Shown: piece after piece, positions 11,603-23,500 of the stretch
Position numbering within the stretch: the first letter of the stretch is position 1
Layout of the letters: every line of letters starts with the position of its first letter
NCBI GenBank assembly: GCA_018806985.1
Contig: JADANN010000431.1
Location: 744,001 to 808,000, forward strand
Source: Angiostrongylus vasorum
Taxonomy: Eukaryota; Nematoda; Chromadorea; Rhabditida; Metastrongylidae
Reading direction: 5' to 3'
Length of the DNA: 64,000 nucleotides
Notes under the pieces: generated by a model
What the model was told of the DNA's origin: nothing
The model's input: the letters and a program-made list of their open reading frames with translations, nothing else
The model's database searches: none
Program-made: the position numbers and the translations under genes

Positions 11603-12500
11603 GTGAATCAAGGTGATATTGGTATCCTTTATTTGTACGAGTGGAAGAGTGGACATAATGCAGCGGTAGGAGCTCAGAATATCGACAATTTTGGGCTGAA
11701 GGTAGCGTTGGTGAATAAACGGTGCGAACATGGTTGCGAATTCGAAGTTAAGGAAGGCCGCAGACGTCTCAGTGAATTTGACGACGACGAACTGAAAGCA
11801 CTAGTGGAAGCAAACATGCTAACAACTGTTCGAGAGCTTGCAGAACAGCTTGGCGTAAGCAAAGAAACAATTTCTACTCACTTTAATCGCATAGGAAAGA
11901 CAAAAAAACTCGACAAGAGGGCTCCGCACGAATTAAACCATAGTAAAAAAAAACCGCCATTTTGAAGTGCCGTGTTCCTATTCTGCGAAACAAAAGCGAC
12001 CCTTGTATTGATAACATTGTGAAGTGCGAAGAGAAGTGGATTCTGTACGACAACTGGCGACGTTCAGCTCAATGGCCGAATTTAGATCAGGCTCCACAGA
12101 ATTTCCCAAAACCTAAGTCGCACCAAAAAAAAGCTTATGGTGACTGTTTGGTGGTCTGCAGCAGGGCTGATTCATCACAGCTTTTTGAACCCCGGGGAAA
12201 CTATTATGACAGAGAAGTGTTGCCAACAAATCGACGAAATGCACCGTAAAACTCCAACTACTATGACTGGCATCAGTCAACAGAAAAGGACCAGTCCTTC
12301 TTCGCAACAATGTCCGGCTCGAAGTTGCGGAACCAGCGTTGCAGAAGCTGAACAAGTTGGGCTGCGAAACTTTTCCTCATCCGCCATTTTCATCGAACCA
12401 TCGCATGCCGACTATCATTTCTTCAAGCACCTTGACGACTTCCTGCACGAGAAATGCTTCAGCAACCACGATTACACAAAAAATGCCTTCAAGGATAGAC
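11603..12500 (+). pseudogene. Mariner transposase, inactivated
   Basis: Three plus-strand fragments in shifting frames form a mariner transposase. The N-terminal helix-turn-helix part (11603-11965) contains FDDDELKALVEAN, TTVRELAEQLGVSKETIS and KKLDKRAPHEL. The catalytic part (11962-12249) contains KWILYDNWRRSAQW. The C-terminal part (12137-12500) contains VWWSAAGLIHHSFLNPGETI, ADYHFFKHLDDFLHEK and CFSNHDYTKNAF. The catalytic triad is damaged: CDEKW reads CEEKW, the HDNARPH block reads RNNVRLE, and the third-aspartate region is scrambled. Frameshifts separate all parts. The C-terminus ends against Penelope-like sequence at about 12500. It is close to mariners described from hookworms; that comparison is from memory. 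Confidence 0.9.
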
Positions 12501-13830
12501 GTTCACACAGACGGTTACGAACTAGCTGGCGTAATAGATTATTCGATGGCATTTCAATTATCGCTACCAAATTCTCTAGACCAGCCCTTCTTAAACAGCG
12601 TTTTATAGCTGCTCTTAATTCGTTTGAAATGAAGGGCAGGATAAACGGGACCTTATGGTCGCTAGAGTTATTGTTGGGGGGCCTGTGGCTTCCTCTACAT
12701 CTATCCCGAGCTACAGTTTCCTAGCCATTAGAAATGGCTACTTGCCGCGTCAAAGTTCCGGTAGTTCTCTTTCTGCTGTCTTCCTTTGCACACGCTGGTA
12801 GCTGTTCGAAACATGTTTCTCACAAGCGCCCTTTTCGTGTGAGAGGGGTGAGAGGAGAGGTAATGAACGAAGATATTTTTTACTACGTGGTTTTCGATAC
12901 CATTTCGTAATGCAGTCGTTTCCTGATAGGTTAATTTGACCGTTCAGAAATGGAAGCCAGTTTTCTTTTGGTTTCTCTTGAGTGAATTAAATATACTCTG
13001 ACTGTTCGTTCAACAACTCGAAACAATTTGTCAATTTCCTCTTGTGTTGAACAGATGGCCAAGCAGTCATCTATATATCTACAGTAGAGTAACGGCCCGA
13101 GATCGATTACTGGTGCTTCCACCTTAGACATGAATGCAATGGGGAAGCTTGGTGCCGGCCGTTGTCCCAGTGCCAGCGCTCTCATTTGTGTGTAATACCT
13201 CCCGGACTATCTGAAGATTGAGCAGTTTAAGCGCTCCTTTAAGAGTGCCATCAACTGCTGAATCGAGAAGCCATGCATGTTTATTGCTCCTTCGTGTTGT
13301 ATAAGGAGCTCGCGGATGGCTTGCATAGCGGAGTCATTCGACACGTTTGTATAGAGGGCGGTGACTCCGAAGGTCTCCTTCACGTAGGCGCTATTTGGAC
13401 GCGCGTTAGGTAGACCATTCAGGAACATTTGGGTGTTCGTTAGATGGGCTGAAATGTGCCTAACCAACTGGGTAAGTATTAGGGTTGCAAACCACGTTAT
13501 TCTATCCACACAGCTAATGATAGGTCTAACCTTAAATAACGATGAATCGGTAGACACAGGAGCTAGATACTAACTTATGAGTTTTGATAAGTAAGTAAAA
13601 GACGGGACATAGAGATAATTGATGGTTTTAACCCAGCCGCTCTTGCCATTTTAACCCATTCGTGGCTTAACTTTCGATATTGACTTTTAAATTCCTTCTC
13701 AAACAATGGACAATAAAGGGAAGCATCTTTAAGATGCTTTTTTCGTTATCTCAACATCTAACTGATAAGGAATTACGACGAACTCCCCACCCTTATCGCT
13801 AACGGACAATCATATGTTTTCCTTGACCGA
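12500..13830 (-). mobile_element. Penelope-like element reverse transcriptase, decayed
   Basis: On the minus strand the fragments run in order. First come an AEVNRKSVK-like and SDKGGEFVV entry (about 13835-13770), then KVRPIISCVDRITW (13540), and FGVTALYTNVSNDSAMQAIR (13370-13310). Next are GFSIQQLMALLKERLNC, ALGQRPAPSFPIAFMSK and the catalytic LLYCRYIDDCLAICST (near 13070). The tail holds WLPFLNGQINLSGND and an INELR-like region up to LVRNRLCERLS at about 12510. YIDD is the YxDD active site and is intact, but frameshifts break the frame. The GIY-YIG nuclease expected downstream is missing because mariner sequence begins there. The family assignment is from the order and motifs typical of Penelope-like proteins. 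Confidence 0.85.
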
Positions 13831-13964
13831 CTTTCTATTAACCTCGGCATTGATCAAATATGCTTGTTAAGGAACATCTGTTTAGAAAGAAAAGTTGTAG
13901 GAAGCAGCTCCAAAACCATTTGCTCCAAAGAAGTGTCTTCGGGATCTTTGCGACTTTAATTCTC

Positions 13965-14215
13965 CACTAATCACGATATGGAATTGATAAGGAAAGAGCT
14001 CTATAGTAATTTTCTGTTTCATAATTCCTGTCTCGGACCCCGAACACTCCGCTTTAAAAAATCGCCCAGGATTCCATCCTTTGAGGTTTCAGTTGCAATA
14101 GAAAGCGTGAGTAGAGACACAGCTTCAGGACCCGATAATAGTAGCGCCGACTTTCTCGTAGTTCAATGCTACAAATTTCATGCACTATTTACAACCCTTA
14201 TGACATTTTACCCCT
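13965..14215 (+). mobile_element. RTE-type reverse transcriptase fragment
   Basis: A plus-strand frame holds ELIRKELYSNFLFHN, then RIPSFEVSVAIESVSRDTA and SGPDNSSADFL. This is the start of the RTE reverse transcriptase domain, where the usual block is APGPD followed by I..ADFL. It is about 80 residues and both ends are lost. The sequence suggests a different RTE subfamily from the one at 7200-9600. Confidence 0.7.
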
Positions 14216-14406
14216 AAAAAGAAGAGTTAGAAAATCACCATTCAATGTGGTCATTTCAACCACGCCATGAATATGCGCATCACCCGCAGAGCCATTTGAC
14301 CGTGTTTTCCGAAAGTTAACTGGAGCTCACAGCGCCTATCAGGAATACGCAGCTCATACATTCGAAACATATCTCAGCTTCAGGATCCAAAAGAATATAC
14401 AGTGAT

Positions 14407-14935
14407 AGTGAAGCACAGATTAGTGGGTTACACAATAACAACAGATGAGAGATGAAGGAAAAGAGCAGTGGATTATAAATGCTTCGTTTTCTTGTTCAGC
14501 AATTACGAGGTTGTTATCCAGTATACGCCCACTTCCGTCCAAAAAACACATTCAATAAAACAGTAGCTGACGTTTCGGCAGTATCATCTTTTCAGAGCCG
14601 TTTTTTACGTGTCTTTCACAGAGGAAGAAAAGAACGGCTGATTATAGTCGCATATGGTGCACGACTCCATGGTGAAGCAGACTTCAAGAGAATGCACGCG
14701 TTCTCTTGGAAGAATACCTAAACGATGGGCGGGGGTGTTCGTGGGTAAAGTCAACCATCAGCACTCGCAAACGATGACGATTTTAGGATTACGGAATAGA
14801 TTTCACGAGCATCACGATGTTAGAAGCAAGCCATCATTATGGAAGCTGCTAGAGAAAGAGGGAAATGAGTGGAAATCGTGCCAAGTCCCGCAATACCAGT
14901 GAAGACGAGCCGTCCAAGTATCCAAGAAAGTAAGT
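14407..14935 (+). repeat. Dispersed repeat F, copy 2, interrupted
   Basis: Matches 2238-2540 from GTGAAGCACAGATTAG onward, but 14475-14650 is replaced by a Penelope terminus. The right end reaches GACGAGCCGTCCAAGTATCC, which also ends the R390 family, suggesting a shared or composite terminus. Confidence 0.5.
14475..14650 (-). mobile_element. Penelope terminus nested in repeat F, hammerhead core
   Basis: On the minus strand GGCT, CTGAAAA, a GATGATACTGCC segment, GAAACGTC and AGCT follow at 14563-14600. GGCT and AGCT can pair as stem I. The flank TTCAGCAATTACGAGGTTG is the terminus motif shared with 5180 and 63020. Confidence 0.6.
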
Positions 14936-15354
14936 TTTTTTTCAGCGGTTTAAGGTGCAATATTAGAAATCTTTCTATTTTGGATAAAACGTGAAAAAGT
15001 GTTGACGTTTGAAGGCACCTTTTCTTTGCCATTTTTATCCGGACTAATCATGTAGTGTTTGGATTTCCCATCAGTGACTTCTGCTGGAGGCTTCGGCTTC
15101 AGTGAAGTCACACGCCCAACCTATAAGTAGACTGGGTGACAAAAAGTTTTTGAATACGTGGTGTTTATAGCGCGCTTTATCGAATAACTCATGCAGAATA
15201 ATCTGAGGAAGGCTGGTTAGCCAACTAGAAGTTTGTAACACATCATCACTACTGTCTCTTGCTGTGATTCTCCAAGACGCAAACTCCTAAACCTCTACCA
15301 TTGCCTCTATTGATGCATCATTTTTCGAATTTTGATTGAGATACTTATGTGCGG

Positions 15355-15430
15355 CTTGTGTTGCGCAGTGGTTAGGGTAGCCTTCTATGCACACTGGGTC
15401 ATTGGTTCGGTTCCACGCCCAGGTAAAACA
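15355..15430 (+). repeat. tRNA-like promoter head
   Basis: TGTTGCGCAGTGGTTAGGG is A-box-like and GGTTCGGTTCCACGCCC is B-box-like, about 40 bases apart. No full cloverleaf can be drawn, so this is more likely the head of a tRNA-derived SINE than a tRNA gene. Confidence 0.4.
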
Positions 15431-15598
15431 AGCTCCTCGTGCATCCTTGACTAGCAAAATCTACCAGAATGGTCTAAAAAGATAAAAGCACTTGATTGAT
15501 GCATAGAGTCGCAGCCAGAAATCGCAATTTTTGTTTGTAATAAATTCTCTTTTTAAATAGATAAAGTATCGACTCTTTTTTCAGCCAAAACAACTCAC

Positions 15599-15891
15599 CT
15601 TTGATGTGTTCAACATTGTTGATGGACGAACAGTTGTTGTGAAAAATTGGACAGTACCACTGGTAACAATATTGGTCGTTGACTAAAAATAGACATTTAA
15701 GAAAAACTGCAAAAGCTGTGATTTGCAAAAGACTACTGCATATTTTAGGAGGGAAGAACCAGTAAAGAATCCAAAGCGTTACCTGACCAGAGGAATGTAC
15801 TTTGCTGAGTGATCCTGATGAAGCCGATGGCGCGGTCTTTGTTACAGACAAGATCCGATAGAGTAGTTGACTTCGTGGAGGATCAGTCATT
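15599..15891 (-). CDS. Two Ser/Thr-rich exons of an unknown gene
   Basis: Two minus-strand exons join in phase. The first (15891-15783) starts after a TATTTACAG acceptor and ends at CAG|GTAACG; it encodes MTDPPRSQLLYRILSVTK then SASSGSLSKVHSSGQ. The second (15682-15599) starts after TCTATTTTTAG and ends at AAG|GTGAGT; it encodes STTNIVTSGTVQFFTTT then RPSTMLNTSK. Both are in the same frame and both are Ser/Thr-rich, like a secreted or surface linker. I cannot identify the family or find the rest of the gene with confidence. A possible upstream piece (16331-16059) contains an ECVFYINDCALL stretch. The splice sites are seen; the function is unknown. Confidence 0.45.
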
Positions 15892-16058
15892 CTGTAAATA
15901 GTACGGACGCTGCACAAATTTCTTCATCTACTTATTTGGGTGTCATTTAGCCGTTTGGTACTGACGCTGTAGCGCTTGACACGTTCATATCTGTGCCGAT
16001 TTTTCGATAAATGGTGTATTTTAGGAAGACTTAAAAGACTTGGGCAGCGAGGTTTGCC

Positions 16059-16331
16059 CTATGCCTCTAAAAACGAGCAAAATGTGTTTCGGAAAACGCT
16101 TGAATCCATATCAACATGAGATTGTAACAGAGCACAGTCGTTAATATAAAAAACACATTCGGAGAAATGGTTATATTGTAGTGGACCAGTTTTCGCTGAT
16201 AACTCGCTCAATAACTGGAAGGTGCGAGCTCGAGCGACGAAAGAAGAACGAAAGGACAAAATATATGAAATATCAGAAGCCCAGCATTTCACACTGTCTA
16301 CTTTTTTATTTTCTGCTTCTACAGATTTCAC
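16059..16331 (-). CDS. Unrecognised open frame, possible exon
   Basis: After a CACCTTCCAG acceptor-like site the minus strand reads LLSELSAKTGPLQYNHFSEC, then VFYINDCALLQSHVDMDSSV to a stop near 16059. It lies upstream, on the same strand, of the Ser/Thr-rich exons and might belong to that gene. There are no recognised motifs, and an A-box-like repeat edge lies close by. Confidence 0.2.
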   Translation of the reverse strand: MKSVEAENKKVDSVKCWASDISYILSFRSSFVARARTFQLLSELSAKTGPLQYNHFSECVFYINDCALLQSHVDMDSSVFRNTFCSFLEA

Positions 16332-16620
16332 GGCAGGGTATTATGCGGAATGCAATCACAACGATGTTGAGATAATTGCAAAACTGATGACCGGAGTCTG
16401 CGGTGGGGAATAAACCGCGGTATTACCCTTTCCGGTGACTAACGCGTTCACCACCACATCATGCGTGTCCTTCGTTTCGTCTGTCTCCCAGCTAGTTCTA
16501 TCGATCAGTGCCATCAACAGTCACCCATCAACGGTAGAGACAGGCCAAATGAAGGACCCGCATGGTGTGGTGGTGAACGCGTTAGCCTCCGGAAAGGGTA
16601 ATGGTGTGCTCGTTCCCCCA
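16320..16620. repeat. Foldback element copy
   Basis: The left arm begins CGGCAGGGTATTATGCGGA and continues through GAGATAATTGCAAAACTGAT. The facing arm carries GACCCGCATGGTGTGGTGGT and GCGTTAGCCTCCGGAAAGGG. The two arms are imperfect inverted copies around about 16500. The right arm lacks its outer end. Confidence 0.65.
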
Positions 16621-16849
16621 CCGCTCAGCAAGCATGTCGTCTTAATGGAATTTCCACCTTGCTGAAAACCGAATTTGTACCATGCAGACAGAATCTGCAA
16701 AACCTAGTAAATTCCACTGAAACTAGTGATTTTATTGCGAACTAAGATAAAAGCTTTGAAGATGAGAAGTAAAACCATTCCAGTCTACTAGTGAACCACA
16801 AAGCTCATACGGTCGTGAAATGATGCGTGTAGCACAGTGGTTAGTGGCT

Positions 16850-17260
16850 CCCCTACACTTGGATAGTCGGATACTTGGATGGGTCTTCTTCATTACTTGC
16901 GTGGGTCCCAGCATAACTTCCATTTTTTCAGAGTTCTCCTGGTTTAAACATTGTTGTTTCTTGGAGCCCCGAGGTCAGCCTAGCCAAAGTCTGCCCTAGG
17001 TCGACCAGCCTACACAGGCACTCCCCACCCTTATGGAACAGAGAGAGATTTGCCACCATGCGACTAGTTTGATACCAGGAAGGTGGTGGATCCGGGCACT
17101 GGTTTACTCTTAGCTAGGTATCCATGCGAAAACACCGGACTCCTTCTCAGCTTGCGAGATCCTGCCAGAGGGATGAATTGTCTTGCTGTACATCGCAGCA
17201 CGACATCCAGGAGCACCTCACAGCCACGATGAGGCGGTAAGCCGTTAGGAAAGGTGCTCT
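16850..17260 (-). repeat. R390 repeat copy
   Basis: Opposite orientation to 9795-10195. Conserved blocks include GGAGCCCCGAGGTCAGCC, TGATACCAGGAAGGTGGTGG and CGATGAGGCGGTAAGCCG. Confidence 0.75.
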
Positions 17261-17551
17261 AATATACATGCGACTGTGTGTTGTATATTTTTGTCAGAAA
17301 CAAACCAAGTCCTCTATTACTTTGGAGTCGGAAAATTGACAGCAGACTTCTATGGGGGAGTAAAACCACTGTCCTATTACGTTGACATGCTACACAATCA
17401 TTGTACATGCCATATATGTATTCAAACCCTCTATGGCGTCATGAATGTACTTGGATGCATGCCGTTTTACTAATGGATTGATCAACGCTCAATGTTTTAC
17501 CCTACTATTCTGGTTGGTAAGAATGTAAGAAAATTTAAGCCTAGTAAAATT

Positions 17552-20500
17552 TTAGAAACTAAAGATTGAGGAGGTGTTCACATTGAAGAGGTTGACCCAC
17601 ATAGTTGAAGTGACGGGTCGCGCTGTAATTGAGAACACAGAAAAAAGTGGTTTGTTCTGGTTTGGTGGAAACTCTTCGTTATCAGTTCCGTGTTCATTAA
17701 ATCTTGGCCGTTTCTTCCGATTGGGATCCAACGAGAAGAACCTGCAAACAAAAGAAATTGAACAAAATATAACATGAAGTATACGTGGAAAGTTCATAAG
17801 CATTCATATGCGTGGAGCATCTCTAAAGGGCCGCTTAACTTCGAGCGTTTTGTATTTCTTTTATGACATTTGAAGGCAATCCATGAAGTTCTCAGCATAT
17901 GTTTTGGTTTTCATCAGCAAACGAAGCGCATTCCATCATCGATTAGTTTTAAAAGCTCGTAGAAAACATAAAGAGAGAGGTAGAGATTGAGACAGAAACG
18001 AAGGCAAAAACAAAGACAGAGAGGGAGAGAGAAAAGAAAAGGGATCATCCAAAGGATGGGCTAATGTAGTTGTCACTCCTAAAGAAAACCCTCATAGTTG
18101 CAGAGTTTCTTCGCCCTCAGAATGTACAACCATGTTGATCGAGCTCGAGAGGCTTTTATTAATAATTGTGATGAATGAGGAAAAATAACGCAATGTGAGT
18201 TAGGTTGAGTACGTTTTTATATAATTTGTTTCTTGAATATGGTGTTGGTCGTGTTTTTTAAAGCACTGTAACTGTTAAGACCGCCGTCAACTTCTTCATA
18301 CATTGTTGATACAGGAGCTTGAGCAATTCCTATTCCAATATCACAGTATAACTCGTCAGAGCCATCGTTACACTGTGGAATTCCATCACAAACCTAAAAA
18401 TTGGACATTAAAACATGAAAATCTGGTTGAGAAATGCAAAAATTCCATTATGTTTTCTTACAACCTGTGTCAACGGAATGTATTCCCCCAGTGAAAGGCA
18501 TGTGAACCTTCGATTTGTAGCTCTCCTTCTGGAAATTCAGTGAGTTAAATTGGGTTGGGTGCACAGAAATTTCTATAGATAAACTAGCTGAAATCTTTCC
18601 AAAAGACCATTATGCTTTAAGATCCTGAAAAGCACATTTCCAAACAGTGAACAGGCAGGTAAGGGTAGTCAAGAGAAAGTATAGATGATATAACGTCGAG
18701 AAATATTTATTTACTTATTTTTATTTTATTCTATTTGATCCGTCTTCACGTCTACTGTGCGGATCCCAGCACTTATCACATCCGATTTGCTTTCTCTCAT
18801 CCATCATCCACGGAGGTCTTTCAATTCTTTACGTGTGCCTTCGGCTGCTGCTTGAGGATTTCCCTTTCATGTTCAATGTCGTTGAATACCGGTCGAATCG
18901 ATCCTCTTTGGAGTCCTGCCAGAGTCGGGCTACAGCGTTCCCACTTGGATTGCAAAGAGTGAATTTTTTTTCCCAGACAAGTCTGGTACCAATCTCCCGT
19001 CTCCGGAGGGATAAGAGGCTTGGCTGGCCCGGAGCGGAAACGGACCAGCACCATGTTCGCGATGATATACCTCACTACCACTGTGCTATCCGCTCCCTCA
19101 ATGTCGAAAATGGGAACAGATATTAGATAAACCTTTCCTTTGTTCTCCTTAGACATTTTCCAATTTCTCATGAAGTTACATAACAGTTTTTTTCCGGCAT
19201 CAAAGATTTTTTTTTCAAACGATGCTTAGCAGAAATGACTTTCTGATTGTCTCTGCGGAAATATTCAAGACATAGTAGCTTTTCGTAGAGTAGCCACTTC
19301 TACTGTTTTTTTGCAAACATCGCTTTGTTATGTAGAAATTGTTACAACAGCAGGTTGAAGTAGTCGCACTACCTTGTCGCAAGCAACAAACGCTTTTTTA
19401 TTAGCCATTGTTGATGCCAAAAATCACAAAAATAGGTCCATAGAGAAACAAAAGGTACGACTCGAACTTGCAGAGAAACTCGTCCTCTCCATGAGGACAC
19501 TGTCGGATTCCATCGCAGCGCTGTTCTTTCGAAATGCACTCGTCGCTTTTTGCACAGTGAAACAAACCGTTCCCGCACACTGAAACGGGAGGAAAACAAC
19601 TACTCAGCTTTTGGGGAAGTTCTTTATTTAAACTAGAAAACATATGGAATTATGCTTTCGTGAAGGGATCATGATGTTTTCATTTTCCTACTGTGGTGTT
19701 ATGCAGAGGCCAGACTGCCCTTCTGAAGACCGTAACAAGATCAAAGGAGAAGGCTACTGTCTCCAATAAGTTTTTAGTGAGCATAATACTAGTCAGGGAA
19801 TTCTTAACCGAAAGAAATGCACCACCATAAAAATTCCACGGTAGAATAAAAGCGCTATGAAGAGTCTCTCAAAGTGAATTCGAGCAGACAAGTCCTTTTT
19901 GTTATTGGTAAGAACCGGTCGACCTTAATTCAATTCATCGCAGATCCTTCATTTTCTACAAGTGGCGTTCCTTCCAAAAACTTGCAGAAGCCCTTCGCAC
20001 ATTCTTTATGCTCTAAGCTCAGACTGCACAATTTTCCAGGCTAAACCAGCGTTGTGAAAATTTTTAATAGAGGAATTTTCAGAGTCAATTTACGAAAAAG
20101 TGTTGTCAGAAATGTGTTATTGGTTGATAAGGACACGATAACACGTGAACTGATTATATTAAGCTAAAAACGTTCAACTACAAAGCCCAGTTGCGTCGTA
20201 CTCATTTGTAGGAATGGGTTTCAGATAATGCAAGAATACCACTTCTTTCATTCAGTTCGTTGCTTAAAATTCGTCATCCACGAAGCGTGTCGGAATTTCG
20301 TGTGGGATTGCTTGCTGTTTGAGGATTGAGTTGATTCTTCTTGTAATCCCGGTGTAACCCTACTTGAGCCTTTTGAAGTCTTCGTCAAAGACGAACGCTT
20401 TCCTTCATGCTTCGAGTTGAGCATTTTTCAGGCAAGTCTAGCATGAATTTGCCAACACTGGAAGGACTGAGGGCTGCATTAGCGCTGAGCTTGTGGTCGA

Positions 20501-23500
20501 ACCAGTAGCCAACGTTTGCATTGCAGGGCTCTTCTAACCAGTGCTTAGCACTTGCCCATTTCTCTTTACAGTTATGATATGAAAAACGGTACCTCGTATA
20601 CCTGTGCTTTTATTTACCGCTGAGTGTCTCGGGCACTAAAACCTCAATTCCTGCCTGTTCTATTTCGGAGCTGGGTTCCGCCAGTCGGAAAAACTCAGAA
20701 AGACCAAGCTTTTCGCTCAATTTTAAAAAATGAAGTTCTTACTATCAAGTTGTTCGTTCTTATATATCCGTTCGACATTCAGTGTAACAATTTTAACCTT
20801 TTTACTTACTGCCTACTGTTTTTGACCGCAGGATATATTGCGAAATATAACTTCAACGAAGCTGAGATATTTGCAAAACTTTGGCCCGCAGGTGCCTATG
20901 CTGGGGAACGAACGCGCTATTGTCCTTTCCGGGGAGTAACGCGTTCTGAGAGACAGGCGAAACGAAGGACCCGCATGGTGTGGTGGTGAACGCGTTACTC
21001 CCCGGAAAGGACAATAGCGCGTTCGTTCCCCACCGCAGACACCTGCGGTCCAGAGTTTTGCAAATACCTCAGCTTCGTTGAAGTTATATTTCGCAATATA
21101 CCCTGCCGTCAAAAACAGTAGGCAGTAAGTAAAAAGGTTAAAATTGTGATTATAACTATAGCCTCAGCTTAACTGGGTTCAATGCCGATTTGGGCTCCCC
21201 AGATCAATCCCGTTGACGGGTGATTGCTGATGGCAAAAGATCGATAGAACTAGCTGAGAGACAGGCGGAACGAAGGGGCCCGCATGGTGTAGTGGTGAAC
21301 GCGTTACTCCCCCGGAAAGGACAATAGCGCGTTCGTTTCCCCACCATAGGCACCTGCGGTCCAGAGTTTTGCAAATATCTCAGCTTCGTTGAAGCTATAT
21401 TCAGTGTAGCACTTTTTTAATAATTCTTATTAGTCGTTTGCCGTTCTATCGAAGGCAACAACGATAGCGGAGGCTATCTTTCTCTGCTAAACAAACATTG
21501 TACTTTTTACGTGAACAGTATGCAATGAAGGAAAAAAAGATGAGTAAATAACTTTCAAGCGACCATAAAAATAACGAACTGTGGTCGCCTAGGCTTTTTT
21601 CAAACAATACCCTATCATCAGGCCAAGGGGTTTTTTTCAACTGCCTCACTTCTCGTTATTGATATCAGTTTCTATTTCTTCCCGAAAATTTTTCCATTTC
21701 TGGGTTTTTTTATAAAGTAACTAGACTAGGTAGAACCAATAAGCCATTTTAGGCCATGATAGTACTATTATGTGGAAATTTGAAAACTCAGTCCTGTCAT
21801 AGATGTTTGAGGACTCATTATTATAATAGAATTTTCAGACAGAAATATAAAAGACGAGGAACTCCATATAATTATGAAAACGAAGAAATTTTCCGTATAA
21901 TGTCATAAGGAACGTCTAGCGATTTGAAAACGAGTGATATCTCAAGAAACCGTGTCCACCAACCGTCGCAGTCCTTCTCGTCGGTGCCGTCGTTGCATTC
22001 GCTGATGCCATTGCAACGCCGACTGAACTCGACGCACTGCTCGGAGATGACACATGCGAATTCGGACGCTAAGCACATCGCTAGAAAATAAAACCTTAGG
22101 AAACAGTGATAAAGGCATAAAGCGTTCGGCGTTGATCAATGAGGATGCATTCTAATGCAACGAAAGGATCGAAGAGGTGATGGCATGCATATTTATCCTA
22201 TACAACGATTTCCGATGCCACATGATATATAAACTCAGTAATTCGCCGTTTTCTTGACAACCAATTAGTGATACATTACCCAACCAGATAAACACCTGGG
22301 TTAATAGAAACTTACCCCCTGCAAATTGTGAATTGGTGTTTATCGCTACTGGATAAATCTTCTACCAATTTACTGACCCCAATATAATTGAAACCCTCAG
22401 TATACCGCGAGCAGTGAGCAGTGAAATTGAACTAACGACTCTGCGTTTGTTACAGGAGGCCTCTAACCACGGTGGTACAGACATCCCCAACTTGTTTGAA
22501 GTTATAATCGTGATGTTCCTAATTTCAGATCTGTAACTTAGTGAGGTGGAGTGGATGTTTGCGCAGAAAGAGACAGAGAACTCACGGCAGTTTTGCTCAT
22601 CCTCCTCTAGTGAGCAATCATAATGACCGTCACATCTCTTCGAAAGTGGAACGCATTGTTCGGACTGCGAACAGTGGAATGAAGTTGAGTTACACGAAGT
22701 GGGACCTGAAAAAGTGATCGAAACGAGTGGACGAACAAATAATTCCGCTAACAAATCTCTCTTGAAGGGAACTTGCTTGAGTCCAAAAAACGCAATCTTA
22801 AGAAAAACAATTTTTAAAACGAGATCTGATTTTGCACGTGGTGTTACCTTATTGGAGAGGAAAAATCCTAGAGAATCTGATTTGTTGCTCAATGAAGATG
22901 CGAAATTCCCCAGAGGACTTCGTAAATAAGAAGAGAAGCCGTTCATGAACTCTGACAATAACTTAGTAAAGCGAAATTTCGTAAATTCTCCAACTACCTC
23001 CATGTCTGATTCTGCATGTCCTCACATTGTAGTCATAGTTACAATTTTGTGTCCCTAGTACATCGTAGACAAGACCTTAAAGAGTGATTTTATACTTTAG
23101 AATTGTTGTATTTTTTATGTTTGGTGTAGGATGACATAAGAAGCGCAATGGCTAAAGATCTCGTGCCCTTAAAGCAACCAGGCCTTTCATCCTTATAAGT
23201 TTGGTAAGCTGGTGCCAAAGTTGTCCGTGAAAAGCTCTCTCCTAACCTCAACTATGAAGGCCTGCCGCTGCTTATGTGATGAAGATGTGAGAACGGTTTT
23301 GAAGAGATATTGCAGAATTCTGGGTAGAATCAACTTGAATGCCATTCAGCAGCTCTCACCCGTAACACAGGAAGACTCCAGGAATCCTCGTGAATGACGG
23401 ATGTACGACAATAACTCGGATGAAAGAAGTATTAGGATCCGCATATTACGTCAAGTCGGATAATATGGATAAGAAATGAGGTGCTAAAGGAGTAATATCA

